Shown in pieces: positions 7,611 to 16,037 of a stretch of DNA of 36,839 nt. Source of the DNA: an uncultured Clostridia bacterium (GTDB taxonomy: Bacteria; Bacillota; Clostridia; Christensenellales; Borkfalkiaceae); assembly GCA_947631925.1 (NCBI GenBank), contig CANRNE010000019.1:1-36839 (forward strand), read 5' to 3'. Below the pieces are notes generated by a model that was not told where the DNA came from, made no database searches, and saw only the letters and a program-made list of their open reading frames with translations. The translations under genes and the position numbers were made by a program. Position 1 is the stretch's first letter; each line of letters opens with the position of its first letter.

Positions 7611-7916
7611 TTATTTTCCGAACGGACAACTCGTCGTATTGTATCGCCGAGCTTCGGATCCCTCCTCGGTCACATCTGCGACGACAAGCCCGGGCACTTG
7701 CTGTTCGACATACTCGATGAAGTCATTCAACCGATCCTCATAAGCGCTCTGATCCATCTGCGCCAATGTCGTGTCCGAGATCGCACCGTAGGACTTCTGG
7801 CCGATGGAGAAAGCCAGTTTCCCGTTGTAGACCGTGCGCGACGATTCGCTGCCGTTGACGTATTTTTTTACTACCAGCGTCAGCGAACGCTGGTATCCCG
7901 TGTTGACGTAAGCCAT
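7611..7916 (-). CDS. Hypothetical protein before the fibre, 101 aa
   Basis: The protein has 101 residues. It begins MAYVNTGYQRSLTLVVKKYV and appears to be a small mixed alpha/beta domain with no membrane segment. It overlaps the upstream baseplate-wedge-like gene and ends 5 nt before the fibre ATG. Position suggests a fibre-attachment or baseplate-fibre connector. I do not recognise the family. Confidence 0.7.
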   Translation of the reverse strand: MAYVNTGYQRSLTLVVKKYVNGSESSRTVYNGKLAFSIGQKSYGAISDTTLAQMDQSAYEDRLNDFIEYVEQQVPGLVVADVTEEGSEARRYNTTSCPFGK

Positions 7917-8629
7917 ATTATATCCGGTTCAAATTTATATTTGTATGTACTGTCTTCCGTAGGCGATATGGAGATGATACCGCCGCCGGGTTCTTCATAA
8001 ATGATCGTCGAGCGGGATGTAGATTCTCCTTCGTTGATCGTAAACGAGAGGGCACTTGCCGCCGTGATATGAATCGTCGAAGCTACGGGGGTACCGCCCG
8101 TGCTGGCATAGAGTTCTATGCTTCCGTCATTGTTATTCCGCCCGTAGAGTCTTATGGTGACGGTCTCCTTGTAATCATGCTTTTCGCAGACGTAGGCCGT
8201 ATATTCCACCGAGAATCGTTCGTCGGTCTTCTCGCAGGTGTAATCCTGATAGATGACAGTATAGGATACGTTTCCGTTTCCGATCAGATAGCGTTTGTCG
8301 GCAGCTTTGTACTTATCGATAAGCGCCCGCAGCCGCGCTTCGTCATAGGTCGTCTGTTCGGAGAGAATCCGCACGCGAAAGTCGTAACTTCCCGCATCGA
8401 AATTATCGATAACGACTTCCAACCCCATCTCATCGAAGATCATCCGTTCGATCATGATCGACGACGAGTCGTAGCGTGCACGCCGCAATGACTCCACGCG
8501 CCACGTCTGTGCACGGTCGTGCAGATCTGCGAGCGACGCCAGCAAGCTGCGCAACAGGTGAACGATGCGCGGCTGCCGCATTACCAGCGGAAGGTTGTAA
8601 ACGATATGTCTCTTCCAGTCAATCTGCAT
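7880..8629 (-). CDS. Baseplate wedge/tail protein I-like
   Basis: The predicted protein has 249 residues. The ATG at 8629 overlaps the preceding gpJ-like gene by 11 nt and is preferred to a longer frame that would start well inside it. The N-terminal helical part (RQPRIVHLLRSLLASLADLH) fits the position and style of gpI/gp48-type wedge proteins that follow J in contractile-tail operons. The C-terminal half is beta-rich (SFTINEGESTSRSTIIYEEP), suggesting a fibre-contact domain. The assignment is by synteny. Confidence 0.6.
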   Translation of the reverse strand: MQIDWKRHIVYNLPLVMRQPRIVHLLRSLLASLADLHDRAQTWRVESLRRARYDSSSIMIERMIFDEMGLEVVIDNFDAGSYDFRVRILSEQTTYDEARLRALIDKYKAADKRYLIGNGNVSYTVIYQDYTCEKTDERFSVEYTAYVCEKHDYKETVTIRLYGRNNNDGSIELYASTGGTPVASTIHITAASALSFTINEGESTSRSTIIYEEPGGGIISISPTEDSTYKYKFEPDIIWLTSTRDTSVR

Positions 8630-9473
8630 CTTGCGAGAGATATGAGATATTGAGGTTGTCGATGATGAAGCTGCCGCTGGTCGAAGCGTAGGAGGTGCCG
8701 TCCAGCACGGTATATGAACCGCCGTCGCTCGATGTCGAAACGCTTTGCAGCACGACATCCACGACACCTTCTGCGGCTTGTATGGCGTCGACGAGCTTCG
8801 TCTTATTGAATACACCGCCGTAGAGAATGCCGTCGATATACTCCTGCACGGCGATGTCTACGGGCTTCACACCATCGGTGATTCGTTCTCCGGAGGAGTT
8901 CAGCAACAACGGGTCATAGTTTACTTGTGCGGTGATGCGCAGCTGGTCGCTCTGCTTGCTCACGAAAGTCATCCGCGTACCCGCCGGTGCAATACGCTGC
9001 ATGTAGGTACTGAACCGCGACAGTTCCTCGGCGCTCAGCGGCGCCTTCTCCTTCTTGGAGACGAGGATACGGATGCGGCGTATGTCGTTCGTGTCGAGAT
9101 AGGAGCGTGCAGCGGCAAACTCCACGATACGCGCCGCCTCGTCCTGCTCGGCATACTCGAAGGTATAGGTCGCGGGGTTGTAGATGAGCGAATAGCCATC
9201 CTGATATTCGATCGCCCGCTGCTGGAACCATGGCTCCGAGGCGATGTAACGGCTGTCGATAGCCGTCGTCACCTCGTCGGACGTCGTGAGGAAAAGTCGC
9301 TCGCAGAGGTAACTGGCCATCGCCACAATATAAATAAGCACGGTTTCGAAGCTCACGCGCGAGAACTGTTCGTCGAAGGTCTTCGAGGCATCGAGTCCGT
9401 ACATCTGTGCTATCGTCTCATCGTTGACGAACGACTCTTTGATCGTATCCGTTATTTCATTCAATGTTCTCAT
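8619..9473 (-). CDS. Baseplate J-like protein
   Basis: The protein has 284 residues and starts MRTLNEITDTIKESFVNDET at the ATG whose last bases overlap the upstream stop. The segment YGLDASKTFDEQFSRVSFET followed by a helical LIYIVAMASYLCERLF stretch, then YNPATYTFEYAEQDEAARI, and a later repeated RITAQVNYDPLLL beta region fit gpJ/gp47-type baseplate components, which form the baseplate wedge ring. It sits between the X-like/gp46-like genes and the gpI-like gene, as in Mu and P2. Confidence 0.65.
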   Translation of the reverse strand: MRTLNEITDTIKESFVNDETIAQMYGLDASKTFDEQFSRVSFETVLIYIVAMASYLCERLFLTTSDEVTTAIDSRYIASEPWFQQRAIEYQDGYSLIYNPATYTFEYAEQDEAARIVEFAAARSYLDTNDIRRIRILVSKKEKAPLSAEELSRFSTYMQRIAPAGTRMTFVSKQSDQLRITAQVNYDPLLLNSSGERITDGVKPVDIAVQEYIDGILYGGVFNKTKLVDAIQAAEGVVDVVLQSVSTSSDGGSYTVLDGTSYASTSGSFIIDNLNISYLSQDAD

Positions 9474-9715
9474 AATAGCCCGTTTATTTCCGTATCGTCG
9501 GCCTTCGTTGCGGGAGTTACCTGCTGCTGTACGAAATACGCCGCCACGGCGGCATTCTGCACGTCGGGGATCTCCACCTCTGCGGGCGGCGTATCGGTCA
9601 CGCTGCATCCGGCGGCATAGGCGATGTCGTAGGCAGCCTCCGCGCTGCCGGCATAGCTTACGGCCAGATCGAAGAAGGTCTGTTTGATTTCCGTCCTAAC
9701 TTTCATACGACGCAT
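9470..9715 (-). CDS. Tail protein X / LysM-like small protein
   Basis: The protein has 81 residues; a second in-frame start at 9706 would give 78. The segment TFFDLAVSYAGSAEAAYDIA, then YAAGCSVTD, resembles the LysM-like fold of small tail proteins (gpX-like). Such proteins help assemble the tail completion or hub region. It overlaps the upstream and downstream genes by a few bases in the baseplate operon. Confidence 0.6.
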   Translation of the reverse strand: MRRMKVRTEIKQTFFDLAVSYAGSAEAAYDIAYAAGCSVTDTPPAEVEIPDVQNAAVAAYFVQQQVTPATKADDTEINGLL

Positions 9716-10010
9716 CGATTTTCAGTTCGTCGTTTTTATATTCTACCGTCACGACGGCCATACCGTCGCCGCGCAGCTGCGAGCAGACGGCGGCGATAAA
9801 AGCGTCGGTATCGTCGTCGCGCAAGAACCGCATCGCACCGGCCCCCACTGTCGGCGTGGCCTTGAACTCGCCGGGTGCCGCGACGACCAACAGCGATTCG
9901 TTCTGCGCGAGAATGTCGCCCATGGCCATGCCGCACGTTATGAGGCCCTGCTCGTCGCGCTGGATGTGTGCGACGAGATCGGGTGCACAGATGATTCCGA
10001 AGTCTTTCAT
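9696..10010 (-). CDS. Baseplate gp46/W-like small protein
   Basis: The protein has 104 residues, begins MKDFGIICAPDLVAHIQRDE and contains VGAGAMRFLRDDDTDAFIAA. Length, context (directly after the spike-like gene and before the X/J-like genes) and acidic content fit the gp25/gp46-type baseplate wedge subunits of Mu-like phages, although sequence matches in this family are usually weak. It starts 1 nt after the spike gene ends. Confidence 0.55.
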   Translation of the reverse strand: MKDFGIICAPDLVAHIQRDEQGLITCGMAMGDILAQNESLLVVAAPGEFKATPTVGAGAMRFLRDDDTDAFIAAVCSQLRGDGMAVVTVEYKNDELKIDASYES

Positions 10011-10011
10011 A

Positions 10012-10542
10012 TCAGTGTGTTATCTTGTCGTCGACCAATGCGTCGCGGTCTGTGGGCCGAAGTTTCACGGCGCTCCATCCCGCTATGGCGGTTTTGAGTG
10101 CTCCGCCGCCGTCGTTGGGCACGACCTTCCAGGATTGAAACTTCGATTTCAGCATGTTTAAATCGTCTTTAATGGCTTTCAGCTCGCTGATGAGCGTCTC
10201 GACATTGACTATGCCGCCGAGTGTCCCGCCGTTGATCGTCAGCATATCGGCCTTTACGACGATCTTCTGCACTGCGGATACGCTGACGACGATATTCAGG
10301 TACTCGTTGTTCTCGATCGATGCCACGACGGCCCATGCTCCGACGGCGGGAACGACGAGCAACTCCGCATCTTCGACGGGTGTGAGACGCACGTCGTCGA
10401 GGTCGTAGCCGTCGTCGATGTGTACCGTGCAGGTCTGTGCCGTCTCGTCGACAGCCGTGACGGTGCCCATACGCAGCAGCATCGGCACCGCACCTCCGGC
10501 CAGGCGCCGGATACCGTTTCGTATTTCGTCCTGTCGGCTCAT
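10012..10542 (-). CDS. Baseplate spike protein, gpV/gp45-like
   Basis: The protein has 176 residues. The N-terminal region has an OB-fold-like pattern (VPMLLRMGTVTAVDETAQTC then TVHIDDGYDLDDVRL), followed by a beta-helix-like segment (VVKADMLTINGGTLGGIVNV), as in phage-type spike proteins that puncture the outer membrane. The end is helical. It overlaps the hub-like gene by 4 nt. Assignment rests on pattern and gene order; a terminal metal-binding motif is not seen. Confidence 0.65.
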   Translation of the reverse strand: MSRQDEIRNGIRRLAGGAVPMLLRMGTVTAVDETAQTCTVHIDDGYDLDDVRLTPVEDAELLVVPAVGAWAVVASIENNEYLNIVVSVSAVQKIVVKADMLTINGGTLGGIVNVETLISELKAIKDDLNMLKSKFQSWKVVPNDGGGALKTAIAGWSAVKLRPTDRDALVDDKITH

Positions 10543-11504
10543 TGTGCGTTCTGTTTTTTCAATGCTCGGCCTATTTCCACCTCGCGGCGGAAGCCGCCCG
10601 TGCCGGAGGTCGTCGTCACGGCATCGATCATGTAACGGCCGAAGCGGTTCCCGCTGAAACGCCGGTCGCGGATCTCGGCCGCCATGCCCGGCTCGGCGTA
10701 TGGTACACCGAAAGTGAGAAGCGTGCCGGAGAATCCTCCGTACTTCATTGTTTTGAGCCGGTCTTCGGCCAGCCTTTTCAACTCTGCGACGGTCGTGACG
10801 TTGTAGAAGTGCAGCGTGGTGATCGCCGAAGCGTCCGAATCGCCCACGTCGGCCGTCAGCTTCTTGTTGTTGCGCAGGATCGACACGGCCCGTACATGGA
10901 TACGCACGTCACCCTCGCGGCGGAATGTCAGATCGGGGCGGATGACGTTGCGTTCGAGATCGTAACGAACCGTACCGTCGTTCATATCGTAGTAGGGCAC
11001 CGTGACGTGCAGCGTCTTATCCTTGAAGAACGCCTGCAAACCGTAGGTCTTGACCAGCTTTTCCAGCACGTCGAAGACGCTGCCGCCGGGTTTGATCTGG
11101 AACGGCGAGAGCGTCACGTCGGGGAGGTCGTGCGTCTTCGCATCCGGCAGCACGTAGGCGATAATCTCCTTTAATTTGACGCTCGACCAGCTGCGCGCCT
11201 TGGGCGACATGCGTTTGAGGCGATAGGTCTCGTCCTCGCACTGGATGACTACGGGTCGCCGTTGTGCGACATCGACGACATAGCCGCGGAATTCCTCGGT
11301 TTTCCGGTCATCATATCCCAGTGCGATGACGACTTCGTCGCCGCCTTTGATCTCGTTGCACAGGTACTTGCCGTCATACTCTGCCGGCAGGGTAATTTCG
11401 GCCGTCGCCGCGATCTCCTTGCGTGAACGTCGTATCGTCACGCTCGACAACGTGCGGAAGATGTAACGGCCGATCGTGGCCTCTTTTATCGGAATGAAGC
11501 TCAT
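10539..11504 (-). CDS. Baseplate hub, gpD/gpP-like (late control D type)
   Basis: The predicted protein has 321 residues. It opens with a beta-rich domain (VTIRRSRKEIAATAEITLPA, then GGDEVVIALGYDD), followed by a segment QIKPGGSVFDVLEKLVKTYG resembling the middle domain of gpD-type hub proteins, and ends in a beta-rich module (PYAEPGMAAEIRDRRFSGNR). The hub connects the tail tube to the spike. The gene lies directly before the spike gene with a 4-nt overlap. Confidence 0.7.
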   Translation of the reverse strand: MSFIPIKEATIGRYIFRTLSSVTIRRSRKEIAATAEITLPAEYDGKYLCNEIKGGDEVVIALGYDDRKTEEFRGYVVDVAQRRPVVIQCEDETYRLKRMSPKARSWSSVKLKEIIAYVLPDAKTHDLPDVTLSPFQIKPGGSVFDVLEKLVKTYGLQAFFKDKTLHVTVPYYDMNDGTVRYDLERNVIRPDLTFRREGDVRIHVRAVSILRNNKKLTADVGDSDASAITTLHFYNVTTVAELKRLAEDRLKTMKYGGFSGTLLTFGVPYAEPGMAAEIRDRRFSGNRFGRYMIDAVTTTSGTGGFRREVEIGRALKKQNAQ

Positions 11505-12163
11505 GACCAGCCCTCCCGTATTTCAAGTTGCACGTCTCGATCCGACACGGCCGAGATGGTGAACGCCTGCATGGACTGCATACCTTCTTCGCCCGGCAGC
11601 GAAGCGTTGCGGATGACGATGCGCTCGATACCGTAGCAGCGATTCAGGATGTTGTTCTGCACGACCAGCCCGCCGCGCTTGTTGATGAGGTTGTTGAGCT
11701 GCGCGACCTGATCGTAGGGGTAGTCGTCGTTGTCCTCGTTGATGAGCACCCCTCTGATCGACACGTCGAAGCCATTGTGTGCGACCTCTTCGATAACGGG
11801 TATGCGTCCGTCGCCGAGTTGCGTCTGCACGACGGTCTTCGAGACGGACACGCCGATAAGCGGATCCACGGGAAACGTCCATTCGTCGACAGTCAGCGGC
11901 GAGATGAAGAGATCACCGCGCTGCGCTGCGGCGTAGCCCAACGTGGAACTGCGTGTCGCCGTACCCGTGAGATTGCCGTCCCACACGCGTGGCGCAGAAT
12001 CCAGCGTTTCGACCGGCACTTCGGGATAGGAATCGGGACGCAATGTTTCACGATCGTAGTTCACGCGCCGCACGTGTGACGTGAGATACGTGTACAGGTC
12101 GACGGCTGAGATTACGCCCGACGTGTCGAAGATCAGGTCTTTGAGGGATGTGGGCAGTTTCAT
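11501..12163 (-). CDS. Baseplate/tail protein (DUF6046-like)
   Basis: The protein has 220 residues. The motif GDLFISPLTVDEWTFPVDPL followed by VIEEVAHNGFDVSIRGVLIN and a loop (DDYPYDQVAQLNNLINKRGG) fits a family of Bacteroidales phage tail proteins that resemble LysM- or DNA circularization-like baseplate connectors. It begins at the tape-measure stop and overlaps the hub gene, so it belongs in the tail-baseplate joint. The family name is from memory. Confidence 0.6.
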   Translation of the reverse strand: MKLPTSLKDLIFDTSGVISAVDLYTYLTSHVRRVNYDRETLRPDSYPEVPVETLDSAPRVWDGNLTGTATRSSTLGYAAAQRGDLFISPLTVDEWTFPVDPLIGVSVSKTVVQTQLGDGRIPVIEEVAHNGFDVSIRGVLINEDNDDYPYDQVAQLNNLINKRGGLVVQNNILNRCYGIERIVIRNASLPGEEGMQSMQAFTISAVSDRDVQLEIREGWS

Positions 12164-13935
12164 TACTGTATTGCGAGTTGTTCGGCGCCGTTGATCGCGC
12201 GCAACAATGCCTCCTCGACTACCGAGGTGATGTCGTCGCGCGATTCGCGCACCGAGGTGTTGAACGATTGGCTGCCCACCAGCGAGCCGATAGTGACGTT
12301 AACGACTTTCTGCTGCCGCCCGCCACCCGCGGCGGCGAGTGCCGCCTGCATTGCCGCGGCGTCGGTGGCCGTGCCGCCTGTCTTGCCGCCGCCCAGTAAA
12401 GGCGTCGCAGTGTCTGTCCCACCCAGAACCTCACGTTCGATAGCATCCAGAGCCGATAACGATCCTTCGGCCATCGCTCCTTTCGCGGCCCAAGTCGGCC
12501 GGAACAGGAAAGACCCCGGAATCATGTTCGTCCACCACTTATCGCCATTGCGTCCCATAAAGCTATCTCTGCGTCCTTCATGGTGGGATCGTAACTGCGC
12601 GATGTGCGCTCTGAGATTCTGCTTTGCACTCTCATCCATGTCTGCAAAATCCCCGTAATAGTCGGATAACATCTGATAGGTATTGTTATACCCCGTTCTG
12701 TATCCGCCTTTGTCGGGAGAGAGCAAAACGTTTGAGGTGTCCACAACTGCTAATGCAAGGCGGGTCAAGCCCAGTCGTAGGGGAAGGAGGGATTCACCGA
12801 GTTGTGTGACCGATACGTTCAGTCTATTGCGCAGTTCCTCCGAAAGCAGCACGGCGTCGTCTTTGGCAATCTCGCGTACACGCGCCAGTTCGAGTTCCGA
12901 ATCGGCGAAGTTGCGCAGCTGATCCTTGAATGTCGCGGTGCGGTCGGCGGCAGTGTTCAGCAGGGCGTTGATCCCCTCCGACCCCGCGAACTGGTTGCGA
13001 AGCTTGACCACGCCCGCGTCGCCCGATTTAGCATAAGCCTTTGCAAAACGGTCGCTCAGCTCTTCGAGCAGCGTCGACACCGGCCGTATATTGCCGTTCT
13101 TGTCGAACATCTTCACGCCGGCAGCCGTGAACCCCTTGATGACTCCGGCATTCGTCAGGTCGCGGAACAACGCCTGCGTCATCGTCGCGGCCTGATCGCG
13201 CGACGACGAACGCATGGTGAAGAGCGTAAACATTTTCAGCGCCTCTTCGTAACCCTGCCCCGAAGATGCCGCAGCACCCGCGAAGCGGGGGATAAGCTGC
13301 GCGATCTGGTCGAAGGTGATGTTGCCGGCTTTGAGCGTCGCGTAGGCTTTGGATTGGAAATCGTCGATCGCGCGGTTCGAGAATCCGAAGTTGGCCTGCG
13401 CGAGCGCCAATCCCTGCACCCATGCGTTAGGGTCGGCGCCCAGCAGTCGCGCGAACTCCATACCCTTCCGCACCATGGGCGCGGCCGCAGCCCCCGACAA
13501 CCCCGTAACGGACTGTACATCGAAAAATGCCGAGTTCGTTTTCGAGAGGTCGAAACCGCCGGCATAGGAGGTCGACATGACCAGTTCTTTGAGTTGCCGA
13601 AGTTCGGAGCGGGTCTTGCCCAGATTCAGGTTCGCAAGATTGCGGAACTCGTGGTTGAAGCGCGCCGCCTGATCCGTGGCACGTTTGAGCGCCACCGTCG
13701 TGCCGGCGATAGCTGTTCCGGCGATAACCGCAGGGTTGCGCAACATGGTCAACCCGCGTGAAAGGCCGGGAATCTCGGCCGCCGCCGTTTTGATATTGTC
13801 GTTGAAGGTCAACGTCTGGCGATTGAGTGACGACATCACCTTACGTGCAGACTCTCCCCGCACGCCGATTTTATCCAACGTCGGGGAGAGTCTGTCCCTC
13901 CCGATAATATCGAATATGACCTCTCGAACGTTCAT
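12163..13935 (-). CDS. Tape measure protein
   Basis: The protein has 590 residues. The N-terminal NVREVIFDIIGRDRLSPTLD and long alpha-helical content fit a phage tape measure. Hydrophobic helices occur around residues 65-85. A TP901-like core is suggested by FFDVQSVTGLSGAAAAPMVR and nearby segments. The tape measure sets the tail length and may assist DNA ejection. The gene overlaps the end of the -1 chaperone frame by 4 nt, in the standard chaperone-tape measure order. Confidence 0.8.
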   Translation of the reverse strand: MNVREVIFDIIGRDRLSPTLDKIGVRGESARKVMSSLNRQTLTFNDNIKTAAAEIPGLSRGLTMLRNPAVIAGTAIAGTTVALKRATDQAARFNHEFRNLANLNLGKTRSELRQLKELVMSTSYAGGFDLSKTNSAFFDVQSVTGLSGAAAAPMVRKGMEFARLLGADPNAWVQGLALAQANFGFSNRAIDDFQSKAYATLKAGNITFDQIAQLIPRFAGAAASSGQGYEEALKMFTLFTMRSSSRDQAATMTQALFRDLTNAGVIKGFTAAGVKMFDKNGNIRPVSTLLEELSDRFAKAYAKSGDAGVVKLRNQFAGSEGINALLNTAADRTATFKDQLRNFADSELELARVREIAKDDAVLLSEELRNRLNVSVTQLGESLLPLRLGLTRLALAVVDTSNVLLSPDKGGYRTGYNNTYQMLSDYYGDFADMDESAKQNLRAHIAQLRSHHEGRRDSFMGRNGDKWWTNMIPGSFLFRPTWAAKGAMAEGSLSALDAIEREVLGGTDTATPLLGGGKTGGTATDAAAMQAALAAAGGGRQQKVVNVTIGSLVGSQSFNTSVRESRDDITSVVEEALLRAINGAEQLAIQ

Positions 13936-14105
13936 CGGATTGTTTTCGCTTCAATTTCTCGTATCCACTGCAACTCCTCCCAGCGGGCCTGCCACTGCTC
14001 GTCGGTGAGCGTGTCGGGGTCGAGGTGGAAATAATATCGGAGCATGGCATTGACCATCCTCACGGGGTTGCTCGCCACACGGCCCCGCGAGGCTATAACT
14101 TTTTT
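13932..14105 (-). CDS. Tail chaperone -1 frameshift extension (GT-type)
   Basis: After slippage at AAAAAAG the -1 frame reads VIASRGRVASNPVRMVNAML and continues to a WEELQWIREIEAKTIR end, stopping at 13932, where the TGA overlaps the tape-measure ATG. The length (about 55 residues), composition and exact placement match the T extension of gpG/gpGT chaperone pairs known in lambda and many myophages. Independent initiation at an internal ATG is an alternative. Confidence 0.7.
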   Translation of the reverse strand, partial: KKVIASRGRVASNPVRMVNAMLRYYFHLDPDTLTDEQWQARWEELQWIREIEAKTIR

Positions 14106-14422
14106 AACTCCGCCTCCGCAACCTTGGTGATCTCGTTGACCTTGCGTGCGGCGCCGTAGAAGAGTTCCACGTCGTCGAGGATCTCCTTATTGCCCGCCAG
14201 CCAGCAGTTGGTCATGATCGTCTCTTCGAAGAGCGAAGGCCGTTTCATGGCCGAGGTCTGCGCCAGGTCGAAGATCTGCCGCGTGGGACGGTGCATGTAG
14301 ATTTTCTTGCCGTCCACCTCGATGAGATAGATGTCACCGTAGGTGCGCTTAGCCGCCGCAATCTCGGCGTCGGTCAATTCGATTTTATCGTTTTGTTCGA
14401 AAGGAACCTTTTTAAAATCCAT
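14093..14422 (-). CDS. Tail assembly chaperone, zero-frame product
   Basis: The protein has 109 residues and begins MDFKKVPFEQNDKIELTDAE, with a helical, acidic middle and ends AEAELKKL. Its place between the tube gene and the tape measure gene is that of the G-type tail chaperone. Just before the stop the codons are TTA AAA AAG TTA TAG, a slippery site for -1 frameshifting, and the -1 frame continues open for more than 50 codons. Confidence 0.8.
   Translation of the reverse strand: MDFKKVPFEQNDKIELTDAEIAAAKRTYGDIYLIEVDGKKIYMHRPTRQIFDLAQTSAMKRPSLFEETIMTNCWLAGNKEILDDVELFYGAARKVNEITKVAEAELKKL
14099..14105 (-). promoter_or_regulatory. Programmed -1 frameshift slippery site AAAAAAG
   Basis: On the minus strand the heptamer A AAA AAG is in the correct phase for a -1 shift, two codons before the zero-frame TAG. 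GC-rich DNA follows directly (GCCTCGCGGGGC), which could form a stimulatory hairpin. It is the same class of heptamer as in dnaX. Confidence 0.7.
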
Positions 14423-14434
14423 TGTAATCGTGTT

Positions 14435-14851
14435 TTATTGGTTCAACAGGGGAATGTCGGTAATCATTTCCAAGTCGATGGTCATGTTACCGTCGTCGGT
14501 GGTCATACCCTTGGCATACCGCGTCACCTGAGCGTAGGGTACGATGTCGGTGACCATCTGCCCGCCCAGCGGAGCGTAGGCCACGACGCAGTTGAAAGGC
14601 GCCAGATCCGTGACGTCGGTACCTGCGGGCATCGCGGCTTGTATGGCCTCGAACTCCGATTGCAGGATCGTCAGACGCGCGGGCTCCGCATCTTTTTTTC
14701 CGCGTCCTCGCTTGATGGGTACATTGCCCCGGCCGTGGATATTCGTATAGGCTTTGTTCGCGCCATAACTGAAACTCACGAAGCCGCGCAGGCTGCGACC
14801 GAGAAAGGAGATCTTCACGTCCTCGAAGGCGTATTCCGTTCCGTTAATCAT
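14435..14851 (-). CDS. Tail tube protein
   Basis: The protein has 138 residues and begins MINGTEYAFEDVKISFLGRS. It is beta-rich with a central basic loop (GNVPIKRGRGKKDAEPARL) and ends in DDGNMTIDLEMITDIPLLNQ. The position directly after the sheath and before the chaperone, the length and the beta pattern all fit the tail tube of Mu/P2-like myophages. The start overlaps the sheath stop by 8 nt. Confidence 0.75.
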   Translation of the reverse strand: MINGTEYAFEDVKISFLGRSLRGFVSFSYGANKAYTNIHGRGNVPIKRGRGKKDAEPARLTILQSEFEAIQAAMPAGTDVTDLAPFNCVVAYAPLGGQMVTDIVPYAQVTRYAKGMTTDDGNMTIDLEMITDIPLLNQ

Positions 14852-16028
14852 CGCTCAGAGAATTGGTATAGTAAACATTGATTTTCATGTGTGCGATCAC
14901 GCCGCGCGCGACGATCGCCAGATCCATTACCAGCGGCGTGTCGACATTCCACAGCGATTGCGCAGGGTCGATCGTACATGCCACGCCGGAGATCTCCTCG
15001 CTCATCTGCGTAAGCACGGCCGTCTCGATGTCGGCCTGGATGGAACGCACGACCTCGGGTGCGATCTCTCCCGTCGAGGCGTCGATCTCCACGTCGTCGC
15101 GCAGCCATTCCAAAGCTTTCAGACGCGCCAGATCGGCCGCTTTGTCTAATGTGCGGCCCATGCGGATCGTGTCGCAGTCGTCCGTAGACGGTGCTGCCGT
15201 ATAGTCTGCGTTCCAGAACCAGCCGGCCAAGCCGTCGAACGATCGCAGGAAGATGTATCCTGCGGAGTCTATTGCCGAGAGCTGGTCGTCATCGTAGTAG
15301 TCGGGATCGGTCGCCTTCTTGCCGTCGGAGAGTCCCGCCGTAGCGATATTCACAGCGCCCGTGCGTACCCGTCCGGCATCGCGCGACACGGGAATGGCCG
15401 CGAGTCGTCCCATGAAACGGGCCACGGCCGCATAGTTGGCGTAGGCCGTGTCTTCGGCGGCCACTGCGGCGTCGTGGCCGATGACCACGGATACGCGGTT
15501 TGCCGTGAGCTCTCGCAACTTTATATATGCATCGTGAGAGAACGCACGGCCTTCGAGCAGGATCTGCACGGCTTTGTTGCGTGCGGCAGCCCAATCGTAG
15601 AGCGCCTGCGCGGCCGAGACCTTGTCGCCCGACGAATCCCAGTCGTCGCTCATGGAGGTCACGGCGAGCAGTTTCACGGCACCTTTGGCGTAGCTCAGCA
15701 GCTTCCTGGCCGCACCGTCCGACACGTCGAGCGAATCGACCATCTCCGTCTGCTTGGCAACCAAAACGACGTACAACGACGTGCCGCGCGGTGCCTCGGC
15801 GTAAAAATCCGAGATATGATGCCACAGCAGAACCTTGTTCGTCTTGTCGTATTGTTCCGTGATACCGAGCGATTCGGCTTCCGACAGCGACGTGACGACG
15901 AACGGCGTTTCAAGTGCAACCTTGTCGGGTAACGCTACGCCGTCGGCAACGAGTCCGGCAATGCCGTCCTGACGGACGGCCGTTTTGCCGAGACCCTGCT
16001 GTCTGACGATAGAAACATCGCTTAACAT
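14844..16028 (-). CDS. Contractile tail sheath (DUF2586-like)
   Basis: The predicted protein has 394 residues. It starts MLSDVSIVRQQGLGKTAVRQ and contains GVALPDKVALETPFVVTSLS, QILLEGRAFSHDAYIKLREL and late segments MGRTLDKAADLARLKALEWL plus ALWNVDTP-like sequence. These fit the DUF2586 group of sheath proteins found in Bacteroidales Mu-like phages. A sheath indicates a contractile (myovirus) tail. It follows the capsid gene by 9 nt and precedes the tube gene. Confidence 0.8.
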   Translation of the reverse strand: MLSDVSIVRQQGLGKTAVRQDGIAGLVADGVALPDKVALETPFVVTSLSEAESLGITEQYDKTNKVLLWHHISDFYAEAPRGTSLYVVLVAKQTEMVDSLDVSDGAARKLLSYAKGAVKLLAVTSMSDDWDSSGDKVSAAQALYDWAAARNKAVQILLEGRAFSHDAYIKLRELTANRVSVVIGHDAAVAAEDTAYANYAAVARFMGRLAAIPVSRDAGRVRTGAVNIATAGLSDGKKATDPDYYDDDQLSAIDSAGYIFLRSFDGLAGWFWNADYTAAPSTDDCDTIRMGRTLDKAADLARLKALEWLRDDVEIDASTGEIAPEVVRSIQADIETAVLTQMSEEISGVACTIDPAQSLWNVDTPLVMDLAIVARGVIAHMKINVYYTNSLSDD

Positions 16029-16037
16029 ACGCCGCTA

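Noticed and set aside
6197-7743. Long plus-strand Ala- and Arg/Cys-rich open frames opposite the fibre gene
   Set aside because: They arise from the biased codons of the Ala-rich repeats; composition is unlike proteins and the minus-strand frame is clearly coding.
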